Numbered from the stretch's first letter, positions 15,401 to 30,000 are shown. The stretch: DNA of 64,000 bases from Onchidella celtica (GCA_963931925.1 OZ007576.1:12599082-12663081), one strand, 5' to 3'. Made by a program: numbers and translations. Notes: generated from the letters alone by a model not told the origin.

Positions 15401-18400
15401 TCATCGAGGTGGCTCTGCGGCCCGTCCCCGACACCTACAAGAATAACATTACATTGGTATAATACCCTACCACTTCTATTCACTCCACCTCTCCTTACAA
15501 TCCATGAAGCGTACACACACTAGTTCACCTTTCACTCACCACACATCTTACGGTAACACACCTCCATCGGAGTACACACTACTCACTCGCGCTACAAATC
15601 CATGAACTCACTTTCATCTATCGCTCATGGCGCACATTGCTATATCCAATATCAAGGACTTCCACATTCCTCACATATACTTATTCACATCATGGTAATA
15701 GACGAATATAATATAATACATCAATCATAATAATCAATCAACATTCTACATACCAGTCATAACTGGAAAGACTCTCACTAGTCTTCTCGACTGCTTCCTT
15801 TTATCTCTGCCCGATGGGCTATTATTCACAGATCCGCTCCCTAGGACCTTCTAACTTGCAGTGATAGTTATACAGCGCTTTCGCCTCCTTCAGACTCCCC
15901 CCCACTACTCACAACAGCACGCTTAACTTGCTGTCTACTGTGAGCCTTTCTTACTCTACACCCGCTCTGTAGCAATCCCCTTAATTGCACTCACTCCACT
16001 CGTGACATCATCCCCCACCCCAAAAAAATTAATGCAATTAATTTCAAATCGCATCAAGATGACTGTCAACGAGTGAGCGTGAGCAATACCTACACTCAAA
16101 AAAACTGACCTAGCAGTTCCCCTAGTATATAAAATACCGAAATCAGGGGAAAACATGGGGATCAATATGGCCTGAAATATGCATATATGTGTCACATCAT
16201 GAATAGCTAACTAACCACCATACTTAATACAGAATCAAAAACCACTCAACCTATCAACCATTCTTCATATCATATTTGTAATGTCAATATTTTAAAGTCG
16301 ACTTATTCACACAGATCCTGTCAATGTTCCTGTCCTCTGATGTATAAGCTCCTGAAATCTTCCCCTAGGCTCGACTAAGGTAGTCGGCGATATGATTGCT
16401 GGTTCCTGGAATTGGTTGAATAACGAAGGTATACGGCTGCAAAGCCAATGCCCATCTAGACAAGCGTGGGCTGGACGAACGATTCTTCGACAAAAATGTC
16501 AGTGGCTTGTGGTCTGTCTGGATACAAAATTCTCGTCCCATGAGATAACGCCCTAGTTTCTGGACGGACCAGACAATGGCAAGACACTCACGCTCTATCA
16601 CAGAATACTTTCTTTCTCTCTGCAATAACTTCCTACTGACATAACATACAGGATGGAGACATTCGTTCTTCTCCTGTAGAAGACAAGCGCCGACACCAGA
16701 GTCCGACGCATCCGTTCTGAGGATAAAATTAGATCGAAAATCGGGTAATATCAAAATGGGTGACGATGATAATGCTGTCACCAAATTATCAAATGATGTC
16801 TGACATTCAGACGTGCACTGGACCTTATCGGGTTGTCCCTTCTTAGTAAGGTCAGTAAGAGAAGATGACAAGGAGGAAAAATTTGGAATGAACTTTCTGT
16901 AATAATTTAAAATTCCCACTAAGCTTCTGACTTGTTTCTTTGTTTTAGGGATTTGCAACCCTACCAACTTGTCAATTTTTGTTACTTCAGGTCTCTGAAC
17001 ACCTCTACCCACAATATGTCCCAAGAATATTATCTCTGGACATGCCAAATCCATCTTTGCGGGTTTAGCAGTTAGCCCAAACTGGCGTAATCGTTGAAAA
17101 ATTACTGTTAGTGTCTGAATATGATCAGACCATGTCGACGTATGGCATGCTATATCGTCAAAGAATGACACGACATTAGGTATGTCCTTCAACACTAATC
17201 TCATTAATCGTGCAAACGTCGCTGGCGCGTTTACCAACCCAAATGGCATGACCTTAAATTGGAATAATCCAATGGGCGTTTGGAACGCCGTGTATTGTTT
17301 AGACTCCTCAGTAAGCGGGATTCCCAATACCCTTTCGTCAAATCTATCTTGGAAAACCACGTGGACCCGGCCAATGAAGCTATTAATTCCTCCTGAAACG
17401 GAATAGGCTCCCTATCGCCTACCGTAATAGTGTTCAATCTTCGAAAATCAATACAGAACCGCACCGATCCATCAAGTTTCTTCACGAGGACGATGGGTGA
17501 TGAATACGGCGATGTTGATGGTTCTATCACATCTAACTTCAACATTGACTCAACTTCCTTTATGACCCTATCCCTCGAAGAAAAAGGCAACGGATACGGT
17601 CTAAGAAATACTGGCTTATCGGAAGTCAACTTTATTTGGTGCTGGATCACCGTAGTGCGACCCGGCAAATCCGTAACAACATCCGGAAATGACGCTAACA
17701 GGGTCTCAAGTTCCCTACTCCTTGAACTCGTAAGGTCAGGGTTAATTTTTACGTCCCTGTAACCTTGTGTCGGAGTTAACTCCGGCAATTGAATTTGTAA
17801 CTCCTCCTGCGCCTCGGTGTCGCTTACGTCACAGTCCAACTGGTCTACGACCCCCGTACAAGCAATAGAGAAGACAGTCTCCTCTGGTCTTGCCTGTGCA
17901 CACAGATACTGTGGTCTCTCATAAAATCTCTGTAGCATATTAACATGGAAAACCTTACTCGTTCCATCAATGTGGATAGCGTAATCTACCTTTGAAACAA
18001 CTCGCTCAATAACATAAGGGCCTTTCCATGTCATCAATAACTTATTATGGTCCGTAGGTAACAACAACAGAACCTTGTCTCCTGGCTTAAAAATTCTCAG
18101 TTTGGACCCTCTATCTTTATAGTCTTTTGCTCTTTTCGAAGCGATACTAGACGCTTCTTCTGCTATAGTGCGCGCTGCAGATAGTCTTTCTCTTAAATCA
18201 ACAAGGTACTGAAACACCGAAATCTGCTCATCGTCTCCCGATGATGGCGACGTCATCATGTCCCGAAGAACATCAGTTGGGCCCCTAGGACTACGACCGT
18301 ACATCATTTCGAACGGCGAGAATCCCGTTGACTCCTGCCGTACCTCTCTGTACGCGAATAACACCGCAGGGATATATCTATCCCAATCTTTAGGGCGATC

Positions 18401-21400
18401 CGCAGCTACCTTACGCAGCATCGACTTTAACGTCGAGTTCAATCTCTCGCACATGCCATTAGCCTGCGGATGATAAGGGGTGGTAGTGATGGGTTGTATA
18501 CTGAATAAGCGGAACAATTCCTTCATCATCTGCGACGTAAATTGCGCGCCCCTATCAGACAGAATTTGCTCTGGTATTCCTACCCTAGCGAAAAATGCAA
18601 ACAACGCTTCCGCGACTGCCTCAGACGTTATGGTCCGCAGAGGAACCGCCTCTGGCCATCTCGTAGCATTACATATGACCGTTAAGAAAAATCGATTCCC
18701 CCTATCGGTCGCTGGGTGAATGGGGCCAACAAGGTCTATCGAGACCTTTTTAAACGGTCCCGAGACCGTGGGGATCTTCTGAAGAGGAGCCTGGAGTGTA
18801 CGACCCTTATGCGTCGTCTTTTGGCACGCACTGCACGTCTTACAATAGACCTGCACATCTCTGTGGATCGATGGCCAGTAAAAATTTTTAAGAACCCTTT
18901 CTTTGGTTCTAGCTATCCCCATATGACCCGCTAATGGGACATCATGTGCCAAATGCAATACTGTTGCGATCAGCAACGCTGGCACAACGACCTGCTTTAA
19001 AATGGAGGACACCGTTACATACTTACGGAACAGAATGCCCGCCTGAACAATAAAGGAGGACGACCCGTTCTTATATCTCCTCGTTTTCTCGGTTCGCGCT
19101 TCCCCAAAACATGGGTTTAATGATGGGTCCTCCCTTTGTAATCTCGCCAAGCGCTCTGGCGTGATGTCTAGGTTGACCGCTGGCGTAGCCAAAGGTCTAA
19201 TCTTGTCTTTGTCGGCTACCCGTCGGCGTGTTTCGACCGCGGCGCAAAAGTCAATACCTTTTGATTGCGACCATGCTTGCACGTTCTCATCGGAAGGGGA
19301 AACCACCCGTGATACATTCCCAATGATGAGCTGGGCGCCTGGAAAACAACCAACGACTGCTTCGACTTCCCCGCTAAGGAAAGGTGTATCTATCATTATT
19401 CTTGCCATGGGTAATTTCTCAATGGCCCCCGAAAATTGGATGCACGGGACAGTCTCACCTGTAAGCTGTGAATCCCGAATGCAGTCCCTATGCACTCCCA
19501 CAACGGTAGATCCTGTATCTCGTAAAACCGAGACCGGTTCGTCCCCAACAAACCCCGGATAAACCCTAAGACCACCTCCTGTATGACATGAATTTATAAC
19601 GGGGATCTTTCTCCCACAAGGTAAAACACCGGAAGATAATAACTTCTCACAACTGGGACACTTAGAATACTGTCCGCCTCCGTTGTCCGATGTAACACAC
19701 GCAGCCGCATGATGAAATTTATTTGGGGAGCATGGACTGGAGCTACTGTCCACGTTCGCCGCTATCCTACCTGCCGGGCAGTTCACGCTGATGTGATCTG
19801 CTCTTCCGCAGTTCCAACACTTCGCGGCCCTACACTCGCGCGAAAAGTGACCCACGCGTCCGCAAGTCCAACACTCCGCTCCCTGTGCTGCCCTAGGCCT
19901 GGGTCCCCGTGACCCCTCGCGACCGGAACTAGAGTCCCTATGCCGTCGGTCATCGGCAAAGGTCACAACTCGCCCCCGGCCATTACCGCGACCTAGCCCT
20001 CCTGCTCGGTCAAACTTACCGGATCCATATGCCGGTGATTGGTGATAGCCCCTACGCTGCCCCTGGGCTTGCCCGCTATAGGCACCACGCTGACGCGACC
20101 TGTCCCCAAGTCCTGCCGGCGACCCCTCGACAACGGCGACGTACCCAGCATCTTGGACGTACGCCCTGGCGACTGGTTTGGACGGATGCGCCGTACGGTA
20201 TGCCTCCGCCAACCTAGACGCCTCCTGCACCGTCGCGGGTTCGTTCTCTTTCAGGAAAGCCACCAGATCTTTGTGGCACGACGCGTACAGCTGGTCACGG
20301 ATCATTAAGTCTTTCAGTTTGGCAAAATCCGTGCCCACATGCGCCAAGTCTACCCAGTTCGCGAAATACTCCGTTAGTCTCGCGACGAAGGCAGCAAAGT
20401 CCTCCCTGGTATCTGCACGTGCTCGCCTAAACTGCTCCCGGAAATATTCCTCGGTACGCGCAAATCGGCGAAGCAGCAAAGCCTTCAGCTTATCGTAATC
20501 TTGCACGTCTTCGCGCTGTAGCTCTTTAAAGTAAGTTAACGCTCGCCCCTGCAATAGCGATGCCAGGTAGGTGGCCCATAATTCCTTATTTTCCCCCCAT
20601 TGCAATTGTGCGTTCAGTTCGAACCTGTAAAGGAAGGCGTCTATGTCGTCCTTCCGGTCGTCGAACGTAGGGAGCTTAATCCTAACACCACCTTTATTGT
20701 GTACCTGCCGCTCAACTGTTTCTGTTGGCGCATTCTTTTTGATTTCCAACTCGGCGATCTTTACTTGCGCCTCTATCTCCTTTAACTTTAATTCCCTTTC
20801 CTGTTGCTGAGCCTCTAACTCCTTCAACTTAAACTCTCTTTCCTCTTCCTTATCCTTAGCCTCTCTCTCCTGCTCCTGAGCCTTAGCCTCTTTTTCTCGC
20901 TCTCTATCCTTAGCCCGCTCATCGCGCAAATCCGCCTGCTGTTCTTTGATCCAGCCGCGTAGCTCCTCTCCCTCCAGGCCAAGTTCCTTACCCAACTTCA
21001 TTAGTTGTTGGAGTTCCGCCATTTCACAGATTTATGGTTATGGTATGTATACTATGAAAACGGCTACCCTGTCGGTATGATCACTAGCAACCCGACCAGA
21101 GACCTGAGATCACACCAGATATAACAATACCCAATTCAGAATACAATTCAGAAATTTACCTTTACAGCACTACTAATTCTATATCTACAAAATGTATGCA
21201 CTATTAATTATAAAAGAAAATAGAAACGACAAGAATGAAGAAATACAGTAGAAGGACCACAAGTACGTCAAGGACAACGAACCAGACTAGGACAAAGCTT
21301 CTACAAAAAAAACTATAATGGAAAAAAATGCAACCTACTACGCCGATTATACTACAAGGTACAAACAAGAACAGAGTCTGAAAAAAAAGAACGTATCTAC

Positions 21401-24016
21401 AGATAGGGAGAAGAAGGACAAGAGAAACGTCTTCCTAAAACAACGAGGAAGATAGAACGGCACAATCTAAACAAAAATACAGGTCCCTATAGAACTGTTC
21501 ACTGTGATGAACGAAGTTCCTAGATTAGCCCACCTCCCGAAGAGGACAAACTACGCTCACCACAGCAAACCCGCGCCACCGCCCGTATAACCTATAACGA
21601 CAACAACAGCAAAAACAGGGAAAAAGACAGATTAAAGGAACAGCCCACAATCCAGGGCACAAAAATTTTGACTTTCACTTAACTTTTGAAATTTTGAGTA
21701 AAACTCTTCCCTTTAATCGGAGCTCTGGCTGCTCGTCTCCTCAGGCTGCACGCACACACTCTGGAAAGTTTAAATACAAATTAATACCTATTCATAGCAA
21801 TACATGCATCAATATACATTCATTATTATACATAAATCATATCATGAAATGTCCATTCATCCAACGAACAAGACAGCACAATTACCTACTAACTAACTAC
21901 AACTAAATATTACGAAAATGGACGAGTCACAATGGACGAGCCCCCAATGTCACAACGGACGAGCCCCCAATGTCACAAATCCCAGACTGGGAGATGTAAT
22001 AAGTTATGACAGGACAACAATCACGAACAAACAAGTTAACACTTAACAGAACAATCCATCAGACTCACACATTTATTAAACATAATTATACATATAATAG
22101 CGCAATTACATATATTATATTATTGAAATGACTGCCGTACAACGGCCTTATTCTCACACACACGCTCCCTCGGATCCACAATCCGGTAGTTACTCCTAAA
22201 GGCACTTCGGCCTCAGCCTCTCCCCTCAGGGTCTTAATAGTACATTAATGATTCACTGGCACCGCAGTCTCTCAATATCACCTTCCTATTGTCATACACC
22301 TTAGCACTCCCCTAGCACCTCCGCAGGGCAATAACACATTATTATTTCCATAGCCATCAACATGGCAACAACATAATATCAGTTCACTAGCCTATCAACA
22401 TGGCAACAACATAGTATCTCATTCACTCTCATATCTACGTCCCTGCCCGTGGCCTGACTGCCACGACTTTATGTGCCTCTACTGTCCTGCACTGACAGCC
22501 TCACTTCTGGCCTATGTGTGGCCTCCGGCCCTATGCGGGCCTATCCCCTGTGCTCATCGAGGTGGCTCTGCGGTCCGTCCCCGACACCTACAAGAATAAC
22601 ATTACATTGGTATAATACCCTACCACTTCTATTCACTCCACCTCTCCTTACAATCCATGAAGCGTACACACACTAGTTCACCTTTCACTCACCACACATC
22701 TTACGGTAACACACCTCCATCGGAGTACACACTACTCACTCGCGCTACAAATCCATGAACTCACTTTCATCTATCGCTCATGGCGCACATTGCTATATCC
22801 AATATCAAGGACTTCCACATTCCTCACATATACTTATTCACATCATGGTAATAGACGAATATAATATAATACATCAATCATAATAATCAATCAACATTCT
22901 ACATACCAGTCATAACTGGAAAGACTCTCACTAGTCTTCTCGACTGCTTCCTTTTATCTCTGCCCGATGGGCTATTATTCACAGATCCGCTCCCTAGGAC
23001 CTTCTAACTTGCAGTGATAGTTATACAGCGCTTTCGCCTCCTTCAGACTCCCCCCCCCACTACTCACAACAGCACGCTTAACTTGCTGTCTACTGTGAGC
23101 CTTTCTTACTCTACACCCGCTCTGTAGCAATCCCCTTAATTGCACTCACTCCACTCGTGACAATGGACAGAGGCCTTACATGGAGTATCCTAATCAAAAT
23201 TACACTCATTTCACTCACCTTACAACCATAGACATGGCCTTCGAAATAGGGCGCTTTTTGCCTGAAGAGATGGAGAGTCTCTAGATTTTCCAGAATGTCC
23301 ATGATTCTCTCATTGTTGCGATGAATGGCATTTGCCATACTTTTAAATGTGTTGAGACGCTGCATGAAAATGGGGTAAATGTAGGGCTGGATTAACCATG
23401 AAGCAAAATAAGCACGTGCTTAGGGCATCAAGGGATGGGAGGCATTTTTTTTTCACTCTATCAAAAAATTGCCCTGTGTCTAATGGGGCCGTTTACAGTC
23501 AATGGAGAACGCTTCAGCGTTTGCGGTATATTATTATAATAATATACATTTAAGATTTTTGGTGCCCCCATATACTGTATATTATTATAATAATATACAG
23601 TATATGGGGGCACCAAAATCTTAAATGTTTAGGGCCCGTGAAGGTCTTCATCCGGCCCTGGGTAAAAGTTAGAAATGCAATATAACACAATGATAGACAC
23701 TCACACTTTAGACCCATGCCTAGGAAAAAAAAATATTGTACTGTCCTTTATTTAAAACACCTTGGCCTTTTTTTTTTCTTCTGAATCTGCGCCTCCGTAC
23801 TCGCACACAGAATAGGCGGTCAGCATCGATAACTGTTGTATAATGACATAATTATTTCACTGGGGCTCTGTACTTCAACGAAACTTTTGTTCAGTGGACA
23901 ATGAGTGTGGTAGGCCTAATGTTGTGATTTTGACTTCCTTACCAGAGGAAAAATATTATAATAACAAACAAACAGACAGACAGACAGACATGCAGACAAA
24001 TAGGCAATCAGACAGG

Positions 24017-24047
<31 letters not shown>

Positions 24048-27000
24048 GTAGATAGACAGACAGACAGACATAGAAATGTGCTCTGTGTACACACCGACAA
24101 AACTTTGGTCACGAAGTCAGGAATAGCCAATGAGTACCAGTTCATTCTCTTGGCTGGGGCTTTCAGTATTTTTTTCAGACTGCTGATACGACTTTCCAGT
24201 AGAATCACCTGTCAAATGAAACAGGTGTAATCCACCTGGATGACTGTGCTTATCCGTGCACGTTCTCATACCTTAGTACATGTCAAAGAAGTGATGCACA
24301 TAAAATATAGAGTCAAAACAAAAATCAATAAATCAATGAAATATGAGTGTTTGAGTTTGAGTTTTACGGTGAGCCGGCACGATAACAGCCACTTTGCGCC
24401 CTTCACGGTCTATTTGGGTACATTTTCTTTATTTATGTTTCGTATTCAGAGCTGTTAAGTTTAACATAGAATCAAATACGTTTATATAATTTTATCACAT
24501 TGGTAAAATTCTCAAAACATGTTTTGTATAGATCTGGAAAAAGTTTTGTAAATGGGTATAAAAGTTTTTAAACGAAGTTGTAGATTTTAGCTGCTCATTA
24601 GAATAACAAAGTGACGTATCTGGGAACTATTATGTTAAGCTGTCACCAGTTAAAGGAGATTTTTGATAATGAACTTAAAAACATTTGTCCACCATAGTTT
24701 GTTACCTCAGCATTAGTGAGACTGCCTATAATGTCTTCATAGTTCTTCAACATCTTTGTCAGCAGCCGGGTGTTCTGTACCAGTTGACTTTGCTGTTAGA
24801 AACATTGTAGACAGCTGTACAACACGAACAAAGTGCAACTTATTGCACTACAATGGATGTTATTCTTTTTGTGTCCATCCATAACTAGTTTAGGAATGCG
24901 AGTATTCAATAATGTCATGGAAGTATGCTGTCGTGCAAAGGCAGCGCGACGTAATTATGTACTCACTGCATAGGTTTGAGAAAAACACAAAAAAACGTGT
25001 GGCATAGCCGCGTATAAATCCTTTTTTATTTGTGAGTTTGCCACACGAGAAAGTGCTATTTCGATAGCAGATACGTCTATCTGCCTTTGACATGAGAGAA
25101 TTTTGTGTGAAAAACCTCGTGGAGACAATAAAGTAGAAAAAAAAGCCATGGTGTCAGTTACGTCGGTTTGCCTTTGCACGGTAGTATGGTTTCATTCGAA
25201 AACTTTAAGGCACTGTAATTTTATGTAGTAAGTTACAAAAACAGCTATTATTATTTAGTTTCCTTTTTTTTTTTAAATAGCTATTATTATTTAGTTTCTT
25301 TTTTTTTTTTTTTTAAAGAAAAAAAAAAGCATTACCTTAAAAGAACACAGGGAAAACGAAGTGATCAATAATATCGTCATTATATGGTGTGCTAAATAGA
25401 CGTGATGAGGTTCAATTTTCCTACATCAGTTTACTCACTATCTGTTTTATGCACTTTTTAAACTTTTCTTCACACCTGTTAAATCTCTTCTTATAATGTT
25501 TTCAATAAAAAAAAATTGCATACTGCTTGCAAGTAAATTACTTACTGAGAGTTCATTTAACCCTTTTATACCCAGACCAATATTCGCTTTGCCAACATAT
25601 CAACTCTAAATCTTGTAAAACCCAATTGAAATGACCAGAATTTTTTTTTTTTTAAATTCATCACAGAAAATCATTCAACATGTTGATAGATTAAAGTGCG
25701 CTCTAACTATGGAACACTGGGTATTGATGACATGTTTCAGATATGGAATGCCTGGCACTTGAGAGGTAAAAAAAAAAAAAACAACAACATACGTTTAACA
25801 CCAGCTGTCGGGAAGTCTCAGGCACCATAAGTCCTATAGCCAACATCAGTTTGGTCTCAGCTATGATCTCTGGAATGAGCCTGTGTATGTTCACCCGGTA
25901 CCTGATAATTTGGTCCGACACTGAAAACCAAGCAGAAAACTGAACCCTTTTGCAGCCAAGTCCAAACACCTTTCCCTTCTTTAGACTATCGTGTAGAAAG
26001 ACAGCGGGAAGTGGTATAAAATTCGGAGTGTTAAACATGCCGAAACAATGTCGGCTGATATATCGGCCTCGGGGACGTTTTAGCATGAATGGGTAGTCTC
26101 CCGCAACATAGAATTATTATGAGGGGTCGGTACATCGACATCCAGTAACAGCAAGAAGGTTGTTGTTCTTGGGGCAGTTCTCCTAAAGCTTGTATTTACA
26201 ACAAACTAACAATCCATACGTTATACTCGGTGTGCCCTAAAAAGTTTTTTAAAAAACAAAAAAACCTAACGCAATTCTGACACATGACTCGCAATGGTCC
26301 TGTGGCCCGCTGAATGATTAGCATCTCAACTGCTAAACTGTCGCATCAACCAAAGAAATCAGCATTTAAATGCACAATATTTCTTTAGACAGTCTTCCAC
26401 AATACATCCACCATATGAACTATCTCACGGCTATATAATAAACGGTATGATATTCTAAAAGTTTCTAACATTTTATTGATGATAAGTTACAACTACCTAC
26501 ATTTGATCACAGGATGCTCCATTGCTTTCAAAGGGTCCAGGTCTAGAGGAAGGAATGAATCAAAGTTAACATGAGACAATAGCGGAAGTAAAAAAAAAAA
26601 GATTCTAAATCTTACTATAAGAAATAGTGGCGGGAGTGGTGCAATTTTGGCCCTTTTGTGATCGACGCTACAGCCTAAATGACAGATTCAAAAATTATAA
26701 AATTAATTTTCTTAAGTGTCAATTAATCTAGGCCATTCTCCTCTGTATCGACCGATTGTGCTGATTCAAATTTCAATTATTTTTAAATAAAAAGAAATAT
26801 GAAATACAATGACCTTTGTTTTGGCTCCCTATAGTAAGCCCGCCGCACCAGAAACGATATTATATGTTGTAATACGTGTTCAATTCCGTGTGCGCAATTT
26901 CACTAACAGAAATGAGTACGCAGTGCTCTGGCGCACATGACATCTATGGTAGGACTGCAGAATATTGGAAGCTTTCTAGACCAAAGAGAGAGATCGCGAG

Positions 27001-30000
27001 ATGGCACGGTGGGTTCACAGGTGTATCCCGGATAATGCCCGGTACCTCATCTAGTTGTTAAAGAAAGTACCTCACAGGATGTGAAAAAGAATTTATTGAT
27101 ACACAACAATGTCAGATAAAATAGAAAGCCATTCAATCCACTGACTGGTACAGAAGCGTACACGCATTCAGACAAATAGAAAGACAGATGAAAGGTCAGA
27201 AGTTACACACTTGGAAACAAACTTGACAGACAGAAAGACAGACAAGCCACAAACAAGATCAAGGAACCATAAATATACAAGTCCAATGACTGATACGCAG
27301 TGCAATAAAATACTCAATCTCTTTCGCTACGGTTTTCTTTTTTCCGGGAAATCTGGACATCCATAATTATTCAGAATTTTTCAGTACGACAAATGTTTGT
27401 CTTTAGTATTATTGTTAGCATCCTAGGTACTCGTCCACAGTGACGGTAAAAATAAATTGTCAGGAATTATTTCTCGCCATCGTCACAGTCATGAGAGTGG
27501 GGGGGAAGGGGGGGGGGAGGTATCAATGAGCATACTAATACCCGAAACAGAGTACCGAGACGGACCATTCTTTCTCTCACTATAATATGTCCACAACTTG
27601 CGCGGGTACAAACAGGATGAGTACTACTCACAGAGCTCAGCGGTACTAGTCTTTTTCGGTCAGTTATGAAGGGATGTGGTGCGAATTGTCGCAATGTCGA
27701 CATGAATGATACTCGCGCAAGTCGACTGACGGAATTTGGCGATTTGAGCTGTTTCCGTATCCTATCTCGGGCAATACACACGCTGGTTTAGAGTCTATAG
27801 TCTACAAACATGAAGAGCATTTTTTTTTTAATTTAGCATGAGATACCTATTTCCATTTTGTTTCATAGTTTTTGTTCTTGAATGTGGCAAAGGTGATGGT
27901 AAATCCAAGGGAGAAGGTGAAAGACATAAGAGATAAAGAACGAGAGAGGCAGAGAGAGAAACGAATGCATTTATTATGCATTCATGATGGCCACATTTGC
28001 CATTAGTTTTCATGTTTCCATTTTTCGTTTCAACTGTATTGCAAGAGGGAAAAAATTATATTAAAGCTGCACAGTCTATTCGGTTTGTGTATCGTATGTC
28101 TCAGGCTTTGTGTTTCCTACTGTCATCTCTCAGGCTTTGTTTATCGTACTCTCATGTCTCACGCTTTATGTATCGTACTCTCATGTCTCACGCTTTATGT
28201 ATCGTACTCTCATGTCTCAGGCTTTGTGTATCGTACTCTCGTGTCTCACGCTTTATGTATCGGACTCTCATGTCTCACGCTTTATGTATCGCACTCTCAT
28301 GTCTCAGGCCGTGTGTATCGTACTCTCATGTCTCAGGCTTTCTACATCGTACTCTTATGTCTCACGCTTTATGTATCGCACTCTCATGTCTCACGCGTTG
28401 TGTATCGCACTCTCATGTCTCACGCTTTTTGTATTGTACTCTCGTGTCTCAGGCTTTCTACATCGTACTCTCGTGTCTCACGCTTTGTGATACGTACTCT
28501 CATGTCTCACGCTTTGTGTACCATACTGTCATGTCTCACGTTTTGTGTATCGCACTCTCATCTCTCAGGCTTTCTACATCGTACTCTCATGTCTCACGCT
28601 TTGAGTTTCAGTTTGAGTTCTGGGTTTTACGGTGCGCCAGCACGATGGTTCATAGTGGATCGCTTGACACGGAAACCACACTGAAAAGTGGAGAGGGACT
28701 GGCTGTTTTCTAAGGTCCACTTCAGACGTACCATATTCTCATGTCTCTCAAGCTCTATCTATCATAATTATTCTCATGTTTCAGGCGTAGTGTATCATTT
28801 TCTCTTGTCTCAGTCCAGAGCCCACTATAAACAAATCACACCAAAACAAAAAACAAACAAAAAACAGAAAAACCAACCTATGTTATCAGCCTGACTTTAA
28901 GCAACATTAATGCCCAATTATTTCACTGGAGAGTACTACTGTAAGCCATGTTTTTATCTTATTTCATTGCATTATAATTATCATAAGCTGTAAAATAGGC
29001 TTTTATGCCTTCCTTTGTCACGGCAGTGCCCGGAAAATAATTATTATTGCCAACTCCTCGAAAGTTTTGTTCACAGGTATTTTGATTGGCAGGCCAATAA
29101 ACATGACCTTTGAAACTCATTTATATCATCAACTGCTGCGAGGTATTCGAAACAAAATGCAGTACGCTGTTCAACGACTGTCTAGCGTGTCAAAATTTAA
29201 AACTTCTTACCACGAGCAGATACACTGGCGTGGCTGTCGCCTAGTGGCACCTCCAGAAGGTCTTTCACCAGTACTGTTGCTCCCAAGTGCTGGGGTATAG
29301 CTTTGTCAACACTCTCGTACCACTTGACAAAGTTAGTGTCCTCGTATTTACGCATGCTTTTGGCCACAGACAGATATTTTTGAGACGCCTGAAATAAAAT
29401 GTCATAAGAACCGGGGTTCACTTCTCATAAGTCTTTATGTAATATGATGAGATAAAATATGAAAATCCACAACGTTTCAGAAAATCAAGTACACTTGCTT
29501 TTACCAGTGGCCACTAGATGAGGCATTCAAGTATTTTGTTATAAATTCTTTGTGATTCGATGATTATTGTTGTTTGACTTGTAACTGAGTTTAAGTCTGA
29601 GTTTGGGTTGTATGGCCCGTCGGTACGAAAACGCCACTTTGCGCCCTTCACGGTCTGTTTGGGCACACTTTCTTTACTTATTTTTCATGTTCAGACCTAT
29701 TACGTTTAACATAGAATTAAATACGTATGTAACAGTTTTAACAGATTGGTAAAATTCTTAACCAGAGTTGTTCTGTGTAGATCTAGAAAACGTTTTGTAA
29801 ACAAGTATAAAAGTTAGTAAATCAAGTTGTATATCTTAGCCTCTCTAAGAAACGACAAGATGCGTTGTGGGTCCATGTCAGAAAATAATTCTTTCATGGA
29901 TCCGCAGGCATGGTGCCTTCTTCGGATATGCATGAAGTCTACACATTCAGTTAAAATATGTTTTATTGATGGTTGGCAATTTCATGCCACACATAAGGGG

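Larger units (their letters stand above)
14818..23162 (-). mobile_element. Complete Gmr1-type gypsy LTR retrotransposon (8,345 bp)
   Basis: Two LTRs (14818-16007 and 21971-23162) begin TGTCAC and end GTGACA. The 5-bp target ATGGA is duplicated at 14813-14817 and 23163-23167. The element is on the minus strand, the same direction as DNAH10, inside intron 20. Internal order is gag with zinc knuckles, protease, integrase with a GPY-like module, reverse transcriptase, RNase H. Integrase ahead of RT is unlike ordinary gypsy and is the hallmark of Gmr1-like elements. I noticed only one substitution and a C-run length change between LTRs, so the insertion looks recent. One frameshift in RT breaks pol. 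Confidence 0.97.

Noticed and set aside
17182-20785. Plus-strand ORFs across the gypsy interior
   Set aside because: Antisense shadows of gag-pol with no recognisable domains.
14818-23162. Copia element, because integrase precedes RT
   Set aside because: Integrase with GPY-like module, RT and RNase H are gypsy-like; the Gmr1 group explains the order.
28085-28605. Possible CRISPR-like array (29-bp repeats)
   Set aside because: Repeats are directly tandem with no spacers, and the genome is eukaryotic.
27997-28713. Three overlapping plus-strand ORFs
   Set aside because: Product of a 29-bp minisatellite lacking stops in every frame.
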